Positions 32,821 to 40,249 of a stretch of DNA of 64,000 nt are shown piece by piece. Each line of letters opens with the position of its first letter. Position 1 is the first letter of the stretch. A program made the position numbers and the translations under genes. Source of the stretch: Microbacterium paulum (lineage in GTDB: Bacteria; Actinomycetota; Actinomycetes; Actinomycetales; Microbacteriaceae); the NCBI RefSeq assembly GCF_015707995.1, contig NZ_JAAGRY010000002.1, positions 62,001-126,000 of the forward strand. Direction: 5' to 3'. Under the pieces are notes generated by a model. That model ran no database searches and was not told the DNA's origin. It saw only the letters and a list, made by a program, of their open reading frames with translations.

Positions 32821-33882
32821 TCAGTCGGTGGGCTTGACCAGGATCGTGGCGCCGGGGTCAACGTCGGCAGCTGCGGCGAGGGTCGGGAGCTCGGCACCGT
32901 CCAGACCAGCGAGTTCCAATGCGGCCTGGCCGGCGAGATGAGCTGACCGGACGGATTGCCCGTTCGCGATGGAGGCGTAGAACTGGGCGGCGTAGTTGAT
33001 GGCGTCGGCGTCGTCGATGCTGTCGGCCATGCCGATGGCGAATGGGACGACTTCCGCGACGAGTTGATCGATCTGTGCGGCGGACTTGCAGGCGTTGAGC
33101 AGCACGAGCAGGGGCGGGTCGTCGGTGGCGGCGATCGCGCGTGAGAACGCGCGCGCTGTGACGACGTGCCCGTCGTGCGGTGCGTCGGTGTCGTGTTCGA
33201 AGACGATCAGGTCTTCGTTGCTGTGCCCGGAGAAGTGCACGACGTGCGGTCGGAACTTGGTGATGCCATCCAGCAGGTCGCTCGCGGTCGCGGCGGGGCG
33301 GACATCGAGTTCGATCAGGTCCCGGTGCAGTGCGGACTCGACTGCGGATCGGATGCGCTTCTGCTCTCGCCCGACGCGCAGATCCCCTTCGGAGGACGCT
33401 CCGAGCAACAGCACACGCAGTTTCTCCGGCTTGGGTGCCCGCAGTTCCCGGAGCGCTTCCCCGACAGCGTGCTCCGTGCGGTCGAATCGCGCTTCGGTCG
33501 CCGCACGTTCGGCGGCTGCACGCCGATCAGCGGCGGTCTGCTCTCGCTTGCGCTTGCGTTCGGCCGCGTCGGCCTCGGAGCGCTCTGCCCTGGCGAGCTT
33601 GGTCTGCAGGTCTGCTTCCTGCTTCCGATATCCGGAGGCCTTGGCCGCCCACTTGTTCGCTTCGCTTCCGGCGGACGCGGCCTCCTTGTCACGCTGCGCG
33701 GCCCGGCTCAGCTTCGATTTCTGTGTCGCCGGGCTCTTGGTCTTCGCCGCCTCCTGACGTGCCTTGTCCGCCTCGGCACGCTTCTTCGACTCCTTGTTCC
33801 GGTACTCACCGGCCTTCTTCTCCGCGTCGACGCGCTGCTTGCGCTTGCGCTCCAGCTCCCCGCGGTACTGCTGTGATCCCAA
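32821..33882 (-). CDS. Coiled-coil CHAT-domain (caspase-like) protease
   Basis: 353 aa. Residues 1-135 are a long charged coiled coil rich in Lys, Glu and Ala. The C-terminal CHAT domain has the catalytic histidine in VHFSGHS (His220) and the cysteine in LLNACKSA (Cys265), with the opening strand LRVLLLGASSEGDLRVG. CHAT proteases are used in bacterial immunity (for example with gasdermins or Craspase). It is the only minus-strand gene in the transfer block and lies between two halves of the VirB4 machinery, so it looks like inserted cargo. No TPR, gasdermin or obvious substrate gene is adjacent. Confidence 0.87.
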   Translation of the reverse strand: MGSQQYRGELERKRKQRVDAEKKAGEYRNKESKKRAEADKARQEAAKTKSPATQKSKLSRAAQRDKEAASAGSEANKWAAKASGYRKQEADLQTKLARAERSEADAAERKRKREQTAADRRAAAERAATEARFDRTEHAVGEALRELRAPKPEKLRVLLLGASSEGDLRVGREQKRIRSAVESALHRDLIELDVRPAATASDLLDGITKFRPHVVHFSGHSNEDLIVFEHDTDAPHDGHVVTARAFSRAIAATDDPPLLVLLNACKSAAQIDQLVAEVVPFAIGMADSIDDADAINYAAQFYASIANGQSVRSAHLAGQAALELAGLDGAELPTLAAAADVDPGATILVKPTD

Positions 33883-33942
33883 CTCGGCTCCTCTCGATTC
33901 ACCTGCGTGGCAACGCTATCCGGCACCACTGACACCGCAGAG

Positions 33943-34005
33943 TCGTGCGCACCTGGGGAACACAGCGCCCCGACCCCATCTCACTTCCGCCGGGGTCGGG
34001 GCGCT
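33943..34005. terminator. Long inverted repeat and GTGC-type site between CHAT and the transfer operon
   Basis: AGCGCCCCGACCCC (33964-33977) pairs perfectly with GGGGTCGGGGCGCT (33992-34005), a 14-bp stem. Just before it is GTGCGCACCTGG (from about 33945), a one-base-expanded relative of the GTGCACCTG sites. The stem could insulate the CHAT gene from the resumed transfer operon, acting on either strand. Confidence 0.55.
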
Positions 34006-34035
34006 GCCGCGTCCACCGAAACCTCAGGAGTTGTC

Positions 34036-34824
34036 ATGCCGACGTTCGATGATCCCCAAGTCGATGCCCGCGAAGCCGCCGAAGCCTTGCGCGGGCTCGC
34101 GCACGCCACGATCACCATCGAGGACCCGCGCGCCATGTATGAGGTCATGGGGAACCTGCTGGCCAGCACCCGGTACTTGGCCCAGGTCACCGATCAGCTC
34201 GCCCAGAACCATCACCGCAATGCGGCACGGGCGACGACCGATCACGGTGATCCGCTCGCCGCAAGAACGCTCATCAGCGACGCGATCGACGCGCTGCGCA
34301 GCGCGTCCGCCCGCATGGATCAGGCCGAAGGCTCCCTCGACCAGGCGTCCGGGAAGGCTGGGCAGATCGCGTGGAAGCCCGACGATCCGCAGCACCGGTG
34401 GGTCAGCATCGTGTTCCTCCAAGGCGACGAGGCCGACCCGGTGAGGGAGATCATCGACCGGCGGGGCGCCGACGCCGCGATCGCCTACCTCGCCGGCTGG
34501 GACTACGGCGAGGAGACGGTCAGCGATGCGATGGAGAACGGGTACGTCTACGACACCGCCCCGCAGAGCGCCGCCGACCGGCTCGCCACCTCCGGCGACT
34601 ACGCCCTCACCTACAGCCCCCACCTGGGCTACGTGGGCCTGTCCCGACGTATCGACGCCCCCGACCCCGACGCTCCGGCCTCCGGCACCACCACCCCGCC
34701 CGTCCCGGAGGACGAGCCGCGGCGGGGGCGGCATCGCAGGCCAGCACTGTCGGAGGGGACGTCGTCGTGGTTCCGGCCGGATGCGATCGATGAGGTCGCT
34801 GAGAACCGGGGGCTGTTCCGGTGA
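34036..34824 (+). CDS. Uncharacterised conjugation-region protein
   Basis: 262 aa from the ATG at 34036 (CAGGAG upstream). N-terminal helical part YEVMGNLLASTRYLAQVTDQ with DAIDALRSASARMDQAEGSL. The middle WDYGEETVSDAMENGYVYDT with SGDYALTYSPHLGYVGLSRR looks like a small alpha/beta domain repeatedly found in ICE transfer blocks. Disordered C terminus. The stop overlaps the VirB4-like start by four bases. Function unknown. Confidence 0.72.
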   Translation: MPTFDDPQVDAREAAEALRGLAHATITIEDPRAMYEVMGNLLASTRYLAQVTDQLAQNHHRNAARATTDHGDPLAARTLISDAIDALRSASARMDQAEGSLDQASGKAGQIAWKPDDPQHRWVSIVFLQGDEADPVREIIDRRGADAAIAYLAGWDYGEETVSDAMENGYVYDTAPQSAADRLATSGDYALTYSPHLGYVGLSRRIDAPDPDAPASGTTTPPVPEDEPRRGRHRRPALSEGTSSWFRPDAIDEVAENRGLFR

Positions 34825-36302
34825 GCGGCGACCGCGAGAAGCTGCACTCCGCCGTCCTCGTCGCCCCCGCGAAGGAGCGGCGCCGGCTGCGCAAGCAACG
34901 CCGCGCCGCTGCCGCGGAGCTCGTCGCCGAACAGCGCCAGAAAGAACGGGCGCAGGTTCGGGAGAAGAAGGCCGCCGAGCGGGCCGAACGCCGGGCGACC
35001 CGGTATCTGCACACCGCCGGCGAGCCCGGCCCCGCCACCCTGCGCACGCCGGGCCGGTTTCGCCTCCCGAAGCACCAGGACACCAGCGCGATGCTCGCCG
35101 GGGCGTATCCGTTTCTCGCCGAAGGCGGCCTCGGCTCCCAAGGCGTGTTCATCGGCCAAGACCTCTACTCCGGCGGCTCGTTCGTCTACGACCCCTGGGT
35201 CTTGTATGCGAACGGGGTCATCACCGCCCCGAACGTCGTGGTCGCCGGCATCGTCGGCTCCGGCAAGTCGAGCCTGGCGAAGAGCCTCTACACGCGGTCG
35301 CTCGGATTCGGCAGGCGGGTCTACATTCCCGGGGACCCGAAAGGTGAACACACGGCCGTCGCCGAGGCTGTCGGCGGGAGGGCGATCAAGCTCGGCCACG
35401 GCCTGCCCTCCCGCCTGAACCCGCTCGATGAGGGCTACCGGCCGGCGGGGATGAGCGACGAGCAATGGACCGCGACCGTCGTCTCCCGGCGGCGCGATCT
35501 GATCGGGGCGTTGACGGAGACGGTGCTGGCGCGGCCCATGTCGCCGTTGGAGCACACCGCGATCGACACCGCCCTGACGGCGACCATGCGCGGCAACACG
35601 GTGCCGATCCTGCCGATGATCGTCGACCACCTCCTCAACCCCGCCCACGACGACGATGGACGGCTGAAGGAGGACGGGCGGATGGTCGGCCACGCACTCC
35701 GCAGACTGGTCGCCGGTGATCTGGCCGGGCTGTTCGATGGCCCCAGCACGGAGGTGTTCGATCCGTCGCTGCCGATGATCTCCCTCGACCTGTCCCAGGT
35801 CACCGAGAACTCCACCCTCATCTCCGCGCTCATGACCTGCTCCAGCGCGTGGATGGAAGCCGCCCTCCTCGACCCCGCCGGCGGGCAGCGGTGGTGCATC
35901 TACGACGAAGCCTGGCGCCTCATGTCCCAACCCGCCCTGCTCAAGCGGATGGATGCGCACTGGCGGCTGGCGCGGGCGTACGGGATCGCGAACGCGATGA
36001 TCTTCCACAAAGTCAGCGACCTCGACAACGTCGGCGATCAGGGCTCGGCGATGCGCGGCCTCGCCAATTCGTTGTTGGCGAACGCTGAGACGCGGATCAT
36101 TTACCGGCAAGAGAGCGATCAGCTCGGCCCGACCTCCGCGGCGCTAGGGCTGACCGGCACCGAGCAGGCGCTGCTACCGACGCTGGGTGTCGGGCAGGGG
36201 CTGTGGAAGATCAAGGGCTCCTCCTACATCGTCCAGCACCAGCTGCACCCGGCCGAAAATAGACTCTTCGACACGAGCTCGCGGGCGGCGGCGCACAGCT
36301 AG
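34821..36302 (+). CDS. VirB4-like transfer ATPase (TraC/ConE type)
   Basis: 493 aa. A basic coiled N terminus (residues 5-55) is followed by the ATPase core. Walker A is AGIVGSGKSSLAKS (about 143-156) and Walker B is WCIYDEAWRL with the downstream HKVSDLDNVG sensor. It powers assembly of the conjugation channel at the membrane. The usual N-terminal VirB4 domain is missing here and appears to be supplied by the SCO6880-like protein upstream. Confidence 0.9.
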   Translation: MSGDREKLHSAVLVAPAKERRRLRKQRRAAAAELVAEQRQKERAQVREKKAAERAERRATRYLHTAGEPGPATLRTPGRFRLPKHQDTSAMLAGAYPFLAEGGLGSQGVFIGQDLYSGGSFVYDPWVLYANGVITAPNVVVAGIVGSGKSSLAKSLYTRSLGFGRRVYIPGDPKGEHTAVAEAVGGRAIKLGHGLPSRLNPLDEGYRPAGMSDEQWTATVVSRRRDLIGALTETVLARPMSPLEHTAIDTALTATMRGNTVPILPMIVDHLLNPAHDDDGRLKEDGRMVGHALRRLVAGDLAGLFDGPSTEVFDPSLPMISLDLSQVTENSTLISALMTCSSAWMEAALLDPAGGQRWCIYDEAWRLMSQPALLKRMDAHWRLARAYGIANAMIFHKVSDLDNVGDQGSAMRGLANSLLANAETRIIYRQESDQLGPTSAALGLTGTEQALLPTLGVGQGLWKIKGSSYIVQHQLHPAENRLFDTSSRAAAHS

Positions 36303-36319
36303 GAGCACCGGATGGTGCG

Positions 36320-36335
36320 GGTGCACCTGGCGGGC
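36320..36335. promoter_or_regulatory. GTGCACCTG element site 4
   Basis: GGTGCACCTGGCGGGC ends exactly at the ATG at 36336, as site 2 does at 26957. This close repeat of both site and spacing suggests a post-transcriptional or leader function as well as a possible operator. Confidence 0.55.
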
Positions 36336-36875
36336 ATGAGACTTACCCCTGATTCCCCTGATTCGTCCGCGCCGGTGGTGGTGCCGCATCTCGTGCTCGA
36401 CGTGCACGAGGACGGCACCCTCACCGCGACCCTCAACCACCACCCGGTCGCTGCGCCGGAGGATGTGGGGGCGTGGCGGCGGGCGATGTTCGCGCAGATC
36501 ATCGATCACGTCACCCACGACCGGGCGACCCCGGTGCGCGTGACCGTGCACGAGGTCGACGGCAGCACCTTTACCGACATCCTTCCCGCCGCCAAACGCC
36601 CCACCCCGGAACCCGACCCCGATTCGCAGCCGGAACCGGTGAAGAAGCCGGGCCGGCGGCGTCGCGGGGCCGACCCCATCCGGGTCGACGGCGGTGACGG
36701 CTTCATCTCCGGCGAAGACATCGCCGTCGCTCTCATCATCGCCCACACCGACGCAGCCCCGGACGGCCGAGCCCGGGCCCTCCTCGACCCCCAGGTCGTC
36801 GCCGCGGCGAAGGCGGGCGAGGTGGTGCTGGTCGGGCGGGTCTCGGGCACGATCTCCGCACGGAGTCTGTCGTGA
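36336..36875 (+). CDS. Uncharacterised transfer-operon protein
   Basis: 179 aa. The ATG at 36336 is chosen by analogy with the gene at 26957, where the same GTGCACCTGG(T/C)GGGC abuts the start; an ATG at 36312 is the alternative. N-terminal beta-rich part LVLDVHEDGTLTATLNHHPV, a linker PEPDPDSQPEPVKKPGRRRR, and a helical end. Its last four bases overlap the TraG start. Not recognised. Confidence 0.65.
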   Translation: MRLTPDSPDSSAPVVVPHLVLDVHEDGTLTATLNHHPVAAPEDVGAWRRAMFAQIIDHVTHDRATPVRVTVHEVDGSTFTDILPAAKRPTPEPDPDSQPEPVKKPGRRRRGADPIRVDGGDGFISGEDIAVALIIAHTDAAPDGRARALLDPQVVAAAKAGEVVLVGRVSGTISARSLS

Positions 36876-38656
36876 CCGGGCCGCAGGACCGCCCCGGCCA
36901 ACCGATGGGCGACGAACTCACCAACATCCTCCTTATCGTGATCGGTGGGCTGCTCGGGGTCGCCTTCGTGCTCCGTGCCGCGGGCAGTATTGCCGCGTTC
37001 CTCACCAGCACCCCGCAGCCGACCGCCGGGGCGACGGGCGGGGTCGCGGTGATCTTCCACCCGGCGGACCCGGGCGGGCAGCTCGGCACGGACGGCCTGA
37101 GCCCAGTCGTCTACTGGATCACCGCCGCCCTCATGCTCACCGCCCTGACCGCGGCAGGGCTCTGGGCAGGGAGCCTGATCCGCCGGCTGACCCGGCAGGC
37201 CGCGGGCGATCCGCACCGGCAGGAGGGCACCGCCACCGGGCACGAGGTCGCCAAGGCCGCGTCGGCGAAAGCGCTCATGCGTCGCGCAGGCACTCTGCGC
37301 CCCAGCCTGGACATGCCTGGGCCGGGTGATGTCGGGTATCGGCTCGGCACCGCGCACCGCCGGGAGGTGTGGGCGTCGGTGGAGGACTCGATCCTGCTGA
37401 TCGGCCCGCCCCGCTCCGGCAAAGGCCTGCACCTGATCATTCCGGCGATCCTCGACGCCCCCGGCGCCGTCGTCACCACCAGCACCCGCCCGGATAACGT
37501 CACCGCCTGCCTCCGCGCCCGCAAACGCATCGGCCCGGTGGCGGTGTTCGACCCCCAGCATCTCGCCGAAGGCCTGCCGGCGGGGATGCGGTGGTCACCG
37601 ATCCGGGGCTGCGAGTCCCCGCAGATCGCGATGATCCGCGCCGCCGGCCTCGCCTCCGCCACCGGCCTGTCCGCCGGCGGGGTCGAAGGCGGCGACTTCT
37701 GGGAAGGCAAAACCAAAGCCGCCCTCCAGGCGCTGCTGCACGCCGCCGCCCTCGACCGGCGTAGCCCCTCCGAGCTGTTCCGATGGACCCTCGACCCCAC
37801 CTCCGCGGCGGACGCGGTCGCGATCCTCACCAACCATCCCGACGCCGCGACCGGGTGGGCGGATTCGCTCGCGTCGATGATCGACGCCGACCCTCGCACC
37901 CGCGACTCGATCTGGCAGGGCGTCAGCCTCTCGCTGGCGGCGCTGGCAGACCCGCGGGTGCTCGATGCCGTCTCACCCCGCGAGGGTGAGGAGTTCGACC
38001 CCGAGGCGTTCATCCGTGAGCGGGGCACCCTGTTTCTCCTCGCCACCGGCGCCGGGGCCGGGAACAGTGCCGCGCTCGTCGCCGCCCTGGTCGAAGACCT
38101 CGTGGAGACCGCCCGTCGTATGGCCGCCCGCTCCACCGGCGCGAGACTCGATCCGCCACTGCTGTTGTGTCTGGATGAGATCGGGAACCTGGCCCCTCTT
38201 CCCAGCCTACCGACGTTGATGGCGGAGGGCGGCGGCACCGGCATCACCACCCTCGCCGTGCTCCAGTCCCTCGCGCAGGCTCGGGACAAGTGGAACGAGC
38301 ACCAGGCCGGCGCGATCTGGGATGCGTCCATCGTGAAGATCCTCCTCGGCGGCGCCTCCAGCAGCCGCGACCTCCAGGACCTCTCCACACTGATCGGGGA
38401 ACGCGACGAGCTGACCGATACCACCACGGTCGGCGATTACGGTTCCCGCTCCAACCAGCGGAGCGTGCGGCGGGTCGCGATCCTGCCGCCCGATCACATC
38501 CGGCGCCTCCCGTTCGGCACCGCCGTCACCCTGCTGCGATCGGCACCGCCGATCATCACCGACCTGCGGGCATGGCCCGCCCGCCCCGACGGAGCCCGGT
38601 TGAAGGCGGATCGTGCCGAGGTGGAGCGGCTCCTGCACAACGCCCACCGCCAGTAG
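36872..38656 (+). CDS. VirD4/TraG-type coupling protein
   Basis: 594 aa. Two N-terminal membrane segments (ILLIVIGGLLGVAFVLRAAG and VYWITAALMLTALTAAGLWA) anchor a cytoplasmic ATPase with Walker A LIGPPRSGKGLHL and Walker B LLLCLDEIGNLAPLPSLP. The TraM-recognition-like C terminus reads IKILLGGASSSRDL-type text. It brings the relaxase-DNA complex to the channel. GTG start overlapping the preceding stop (GTGA). Confidence 0.93.
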   Translation: MTGPQDRPGQPMGDELTNILLIVIGGLLGVAFVLRAAGSIAAFLTSTPQPTAGATGGVAVIFHPADPGGQLGTDGLSPVVYWITAALMLTALTAAGLWAGSLIRRLTRQAAGDPHRQEGTATGHEVAKAASAKALMRRAGTLRPSLDMPGPGDVGYRLGTAHRREVWASVEDSILLIGPPRSGKGLHLIIPAILDAPGAVVTTSTRPDNVTACLRARKRIGPVAVFDPQHLAEGLPAGMRWSPIRGCESPQIAMIRAAGLASATGLSAGGVEGGDFWEGKTKAALQALLHAAALDRRSPSELFRWTLDPTSAADAVAILTNHPDAATGWADSLASMIDADPRTRDSIWQGVSLSLAALADPRVLDAVSPREGEEFDPEAFIRERGTLFLLATGAGAGNSAALVAALVEDLVETARRMAARSTGARLDPPLLLCLDEIGNLAPLPSLPTLMAEGGGTGITTLAVLQSLAQARDKWNEHQAGAIWDASIVKILLGGASSSRDLQDLSTLIGERDELTDTTTVGDYGSRSNQRSVRRVAILPPDHIRRLPFGTAVTLLRSAPPIITDLRAWPARPDGARLKADRAEVERLLHNAHRQ

Positions 38657-38680
38657 CCCCTCGTTGGGCTCTGGGGTGGT

Positions 38681-38692
38681 CAGGTGCACCTG
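38681..38692. promoter_or_regulatory. GTGCACCTG element site 5
   Basis: CAGGTGCACCTG, the most complete form of the motif: a perfect 12-bp palindrome. It lies in the 93-bp gap between the coupling-protein gene and the SSB-like gene. Confidence 0.6.
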
Positions 38693-38749
38693 CCTGCCAC
38701 GAGCAGCCCCGATGAAGAGCGGGCGGCATGAGCAGAGCGGGAGCACACG

Positions 38750-39244
38750 ATGAGCGAGCAGAAACCAGACGTCGACCCGGAGATCGGCCAGGCCTTCTAC
38801 GGGTTCGTCGCCTCTGAGCCGCAGCTGACCTGGCACGACGGCAAGCCGCGCCTGTACTTCAAGGCCGGGCAGGAGCACTACCAGTTCGCGCCTGATGGGT
38901 CGCGCACCAAGCTACCGACCACCTTCCACGATGTCGTCGCGTTCCGCGGCGCCGCCGTCAGCGGGAATGAGACGCTGGCCAAGCAGGACTGGTTCCTCGC
39001 GCACGGCCGCCTCGACACCAGCACGAACCCGAACACCGGGGTGGAGAGCAAGGAGTTCATCGCGAACCGGTTCGGCCCCGACGCCGCCCGGATGAACATC
39101 GAGATCGGCACCCCGCGCCGGCTGTCGCAGATGGAGTCGCCGAACCGGCAGCAGCCCGAGCGGCAGGTCGGCTTCGAGCCGCCCGAGCAGGAACAGCCCG
39201 ACCGCGAACAGCCCGACCGCGAACAGCCCGCACGGGCCATGTGA
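38750..39244 (+). CDS. Single-stranded DNA-binding-like protein
   Basis: 164 aa. OB-fold-like first 110 residues (FYGFVASEPQLTWHDGKPRL, TTFHDVVAFRGAAV, DWFLAHGRLD) resemble actinobacterial plasmid SSB proteins. A glutamine/proline/acidic tail follows with a repeated EQPDR unit, in place of the acidic SSB tip. It would coat the transferred strand in the recipient. Confidence 0.6.
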   Translation: MSEQKPDVDPEIGQAFYGFVASEPQLTWHDGKPRLYFKAGQEHYQFAPDGSRTKLPTTFHDVVAFRGAAVSGNETLAKQDWFLAHGRLDTSTNPNTGVESKEFIANRFGPDAARMNIEIGTPRRLSQMESPNRQQPERQVGFEPPEQEQPDREQPDREQPARAM

Positions 39245-39256
39245 ACGGAGGCGGAC

Positions 39257-39877
39257 GTGACGAACGACGACACCGCCCTGTCCGACCGTCCCGACCCCGA
39301 GGAGTGGGGAGACGAGGACTTCGGTCCGACAGGTCCCGACGATGATGTGCCGGGGCCGCCGCGGCCGGTGAACTGGAACCTGCTGCTCGCCCACGACCTG
39401 GAGCAGGAATGGCTCGCCCTGAACCGGTGGGTCGAGTGGGTCAGGAGAGAGTACGCGCTGCCCGTCTCGGTGATCCCGCCGTTGTGGCACCGGCATCCGG
39501 CGCTCAAGTGGGAGCTGTCCGCGTTGCACCTGCACTGGCTCGCAGCGTACGACCCGGAACAGGATGCCTCGGCCGCGATCGGGTGGCATCGCGACTTCGC
39601 CGCTGCTCGGCAGCGGCTGCGCGACTGGGTCGCCGCCTCCGGCACCCGCCTGGATCGCGACCGCCCCGACCGGCAGACCGCCTGGCCCGGCGAGCCCCCG
39701 GCCCCGCCGGTCGAAGACATCCCGATCACGAACCGGCGCGAGGACTTCGTGGCCTTCGTGATCGCACAGGTCGCCCGCCGCAAAGCCGCCGAAGACGCGT
39801 TCTTCGCCCGCCTCGACGACGCCGACCTCGACATCGACGCCGGCCCCGACGAGGGCGCCGACACTGAAGGCGGGTGA
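39257..39877 (+). CDS. DUF4913 family protein
   Basis: 206 aa from the GTG at 39257. Signature WLALNRWVEWVRREYALPVS, IPPLWHRHPALKWELSALHL and HWLAAYDPEQDASAAIGWHR matches DUF4913, a family of unknown function found in conjugative elements of actinobacteria. Acidic N and C termini. Twelve bases after the SSB-like stop. Confidence 0.8.
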   Translation: MTNDDTALSDRPDPEEWGDEDFGPTGPDDDVPGPPRPVNWNLLLAHDLEQEWLALNRWVEWVRREYALPVSVIPPLWHRHPALKWELSALHLHWLAAYDPEQDASAAIGWHRDFAAARQRLRDWVAASGTRLDRDRPDRQTAWPGEPPAPPVEDIPITNRREDFVAFVIAQVARRKAAEDAFFARLDDADLDIDAGPDEGADTEGG

Positions 39878-39883
39878 GCGGTC

Positions 39884-40084
39884 ATGGTGCGGAACTATCA
39901 GCGCAAGACCCAACGCCCATCATCGGATCGGCGGCTGCGGGTCACGTTCACGAGGCGGGAGCAGATCGACACCGAGAAGATCGCCGAAGTCCTCATCCGC
40001 GTCGCCCTGCGCGAGGCCGGCACCGGGGGCCCGGTCGGTCAGGCCGGTGACCAGCTCCGGGCGCTGCTGAGCAGCGAACGGTAG
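39884..40084 (+). CDS. Small basic protein upstream of the integrase
   Basis: 66 aa, basic N terminus (RNYQRKTQRPSSDRRLRVTF) and a helix IDTEKIAEVLIRVALREAG. Six bases after DUF4913. It may be a recombination directionality factor or a DNA-binding regulator because of its place before the serine integrase, but that is only positional inference. Confidence 0.6.
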   Translation: MVRNYQRKTQRPSSDRRLRVTFTRREQIDTEKIAEVLIRVALREAGTGGPVGQAGDQLRALLSSER

Positions 40085-40135
40085 AATCCCTGTTGTACGT
40101 CCATCCAGGGCGCTACCGGCTAACCAACTTGTTGC

Positions 40136-40248
40136 CCGAACCCGTCGTGGTTCGGCAGGCCTCCCCAATTTGTGTCGTGACCGCCAGTCGGCGCCCGCAC
40201 CCACCCCCGCTCTCGGGGCTGGGTGAGAGCCCGAAAGGCAGTCACGAC
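40136..40248 (+). promoter_or_regulatory. Structured integrase leader
   Basis: The 165-bp gap before the integrase has three nested structures: CCGAACC...GGTTCGG (40136-40155), GTCGTGAC (40174-40181) paired with GTCACGAC (40241-40248) just before the ATG, and GCTCTC...GAGAGC (40209-40230) inside that loop. They could be an integrase operator, part of attP, or a translation-control leader that hides the ribosome site GAAAGGCAG. Confidence 0.45.
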
Positions 40249-40249
40249 C

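Noticed and set aside
29577..32897. 1106-codon minus-strand frame opposite the transfer genes
   Set aside because: Antisense shadow covering several well-supported plus-strand genes; histidine/glycine/arginine-rich composition with no domain.
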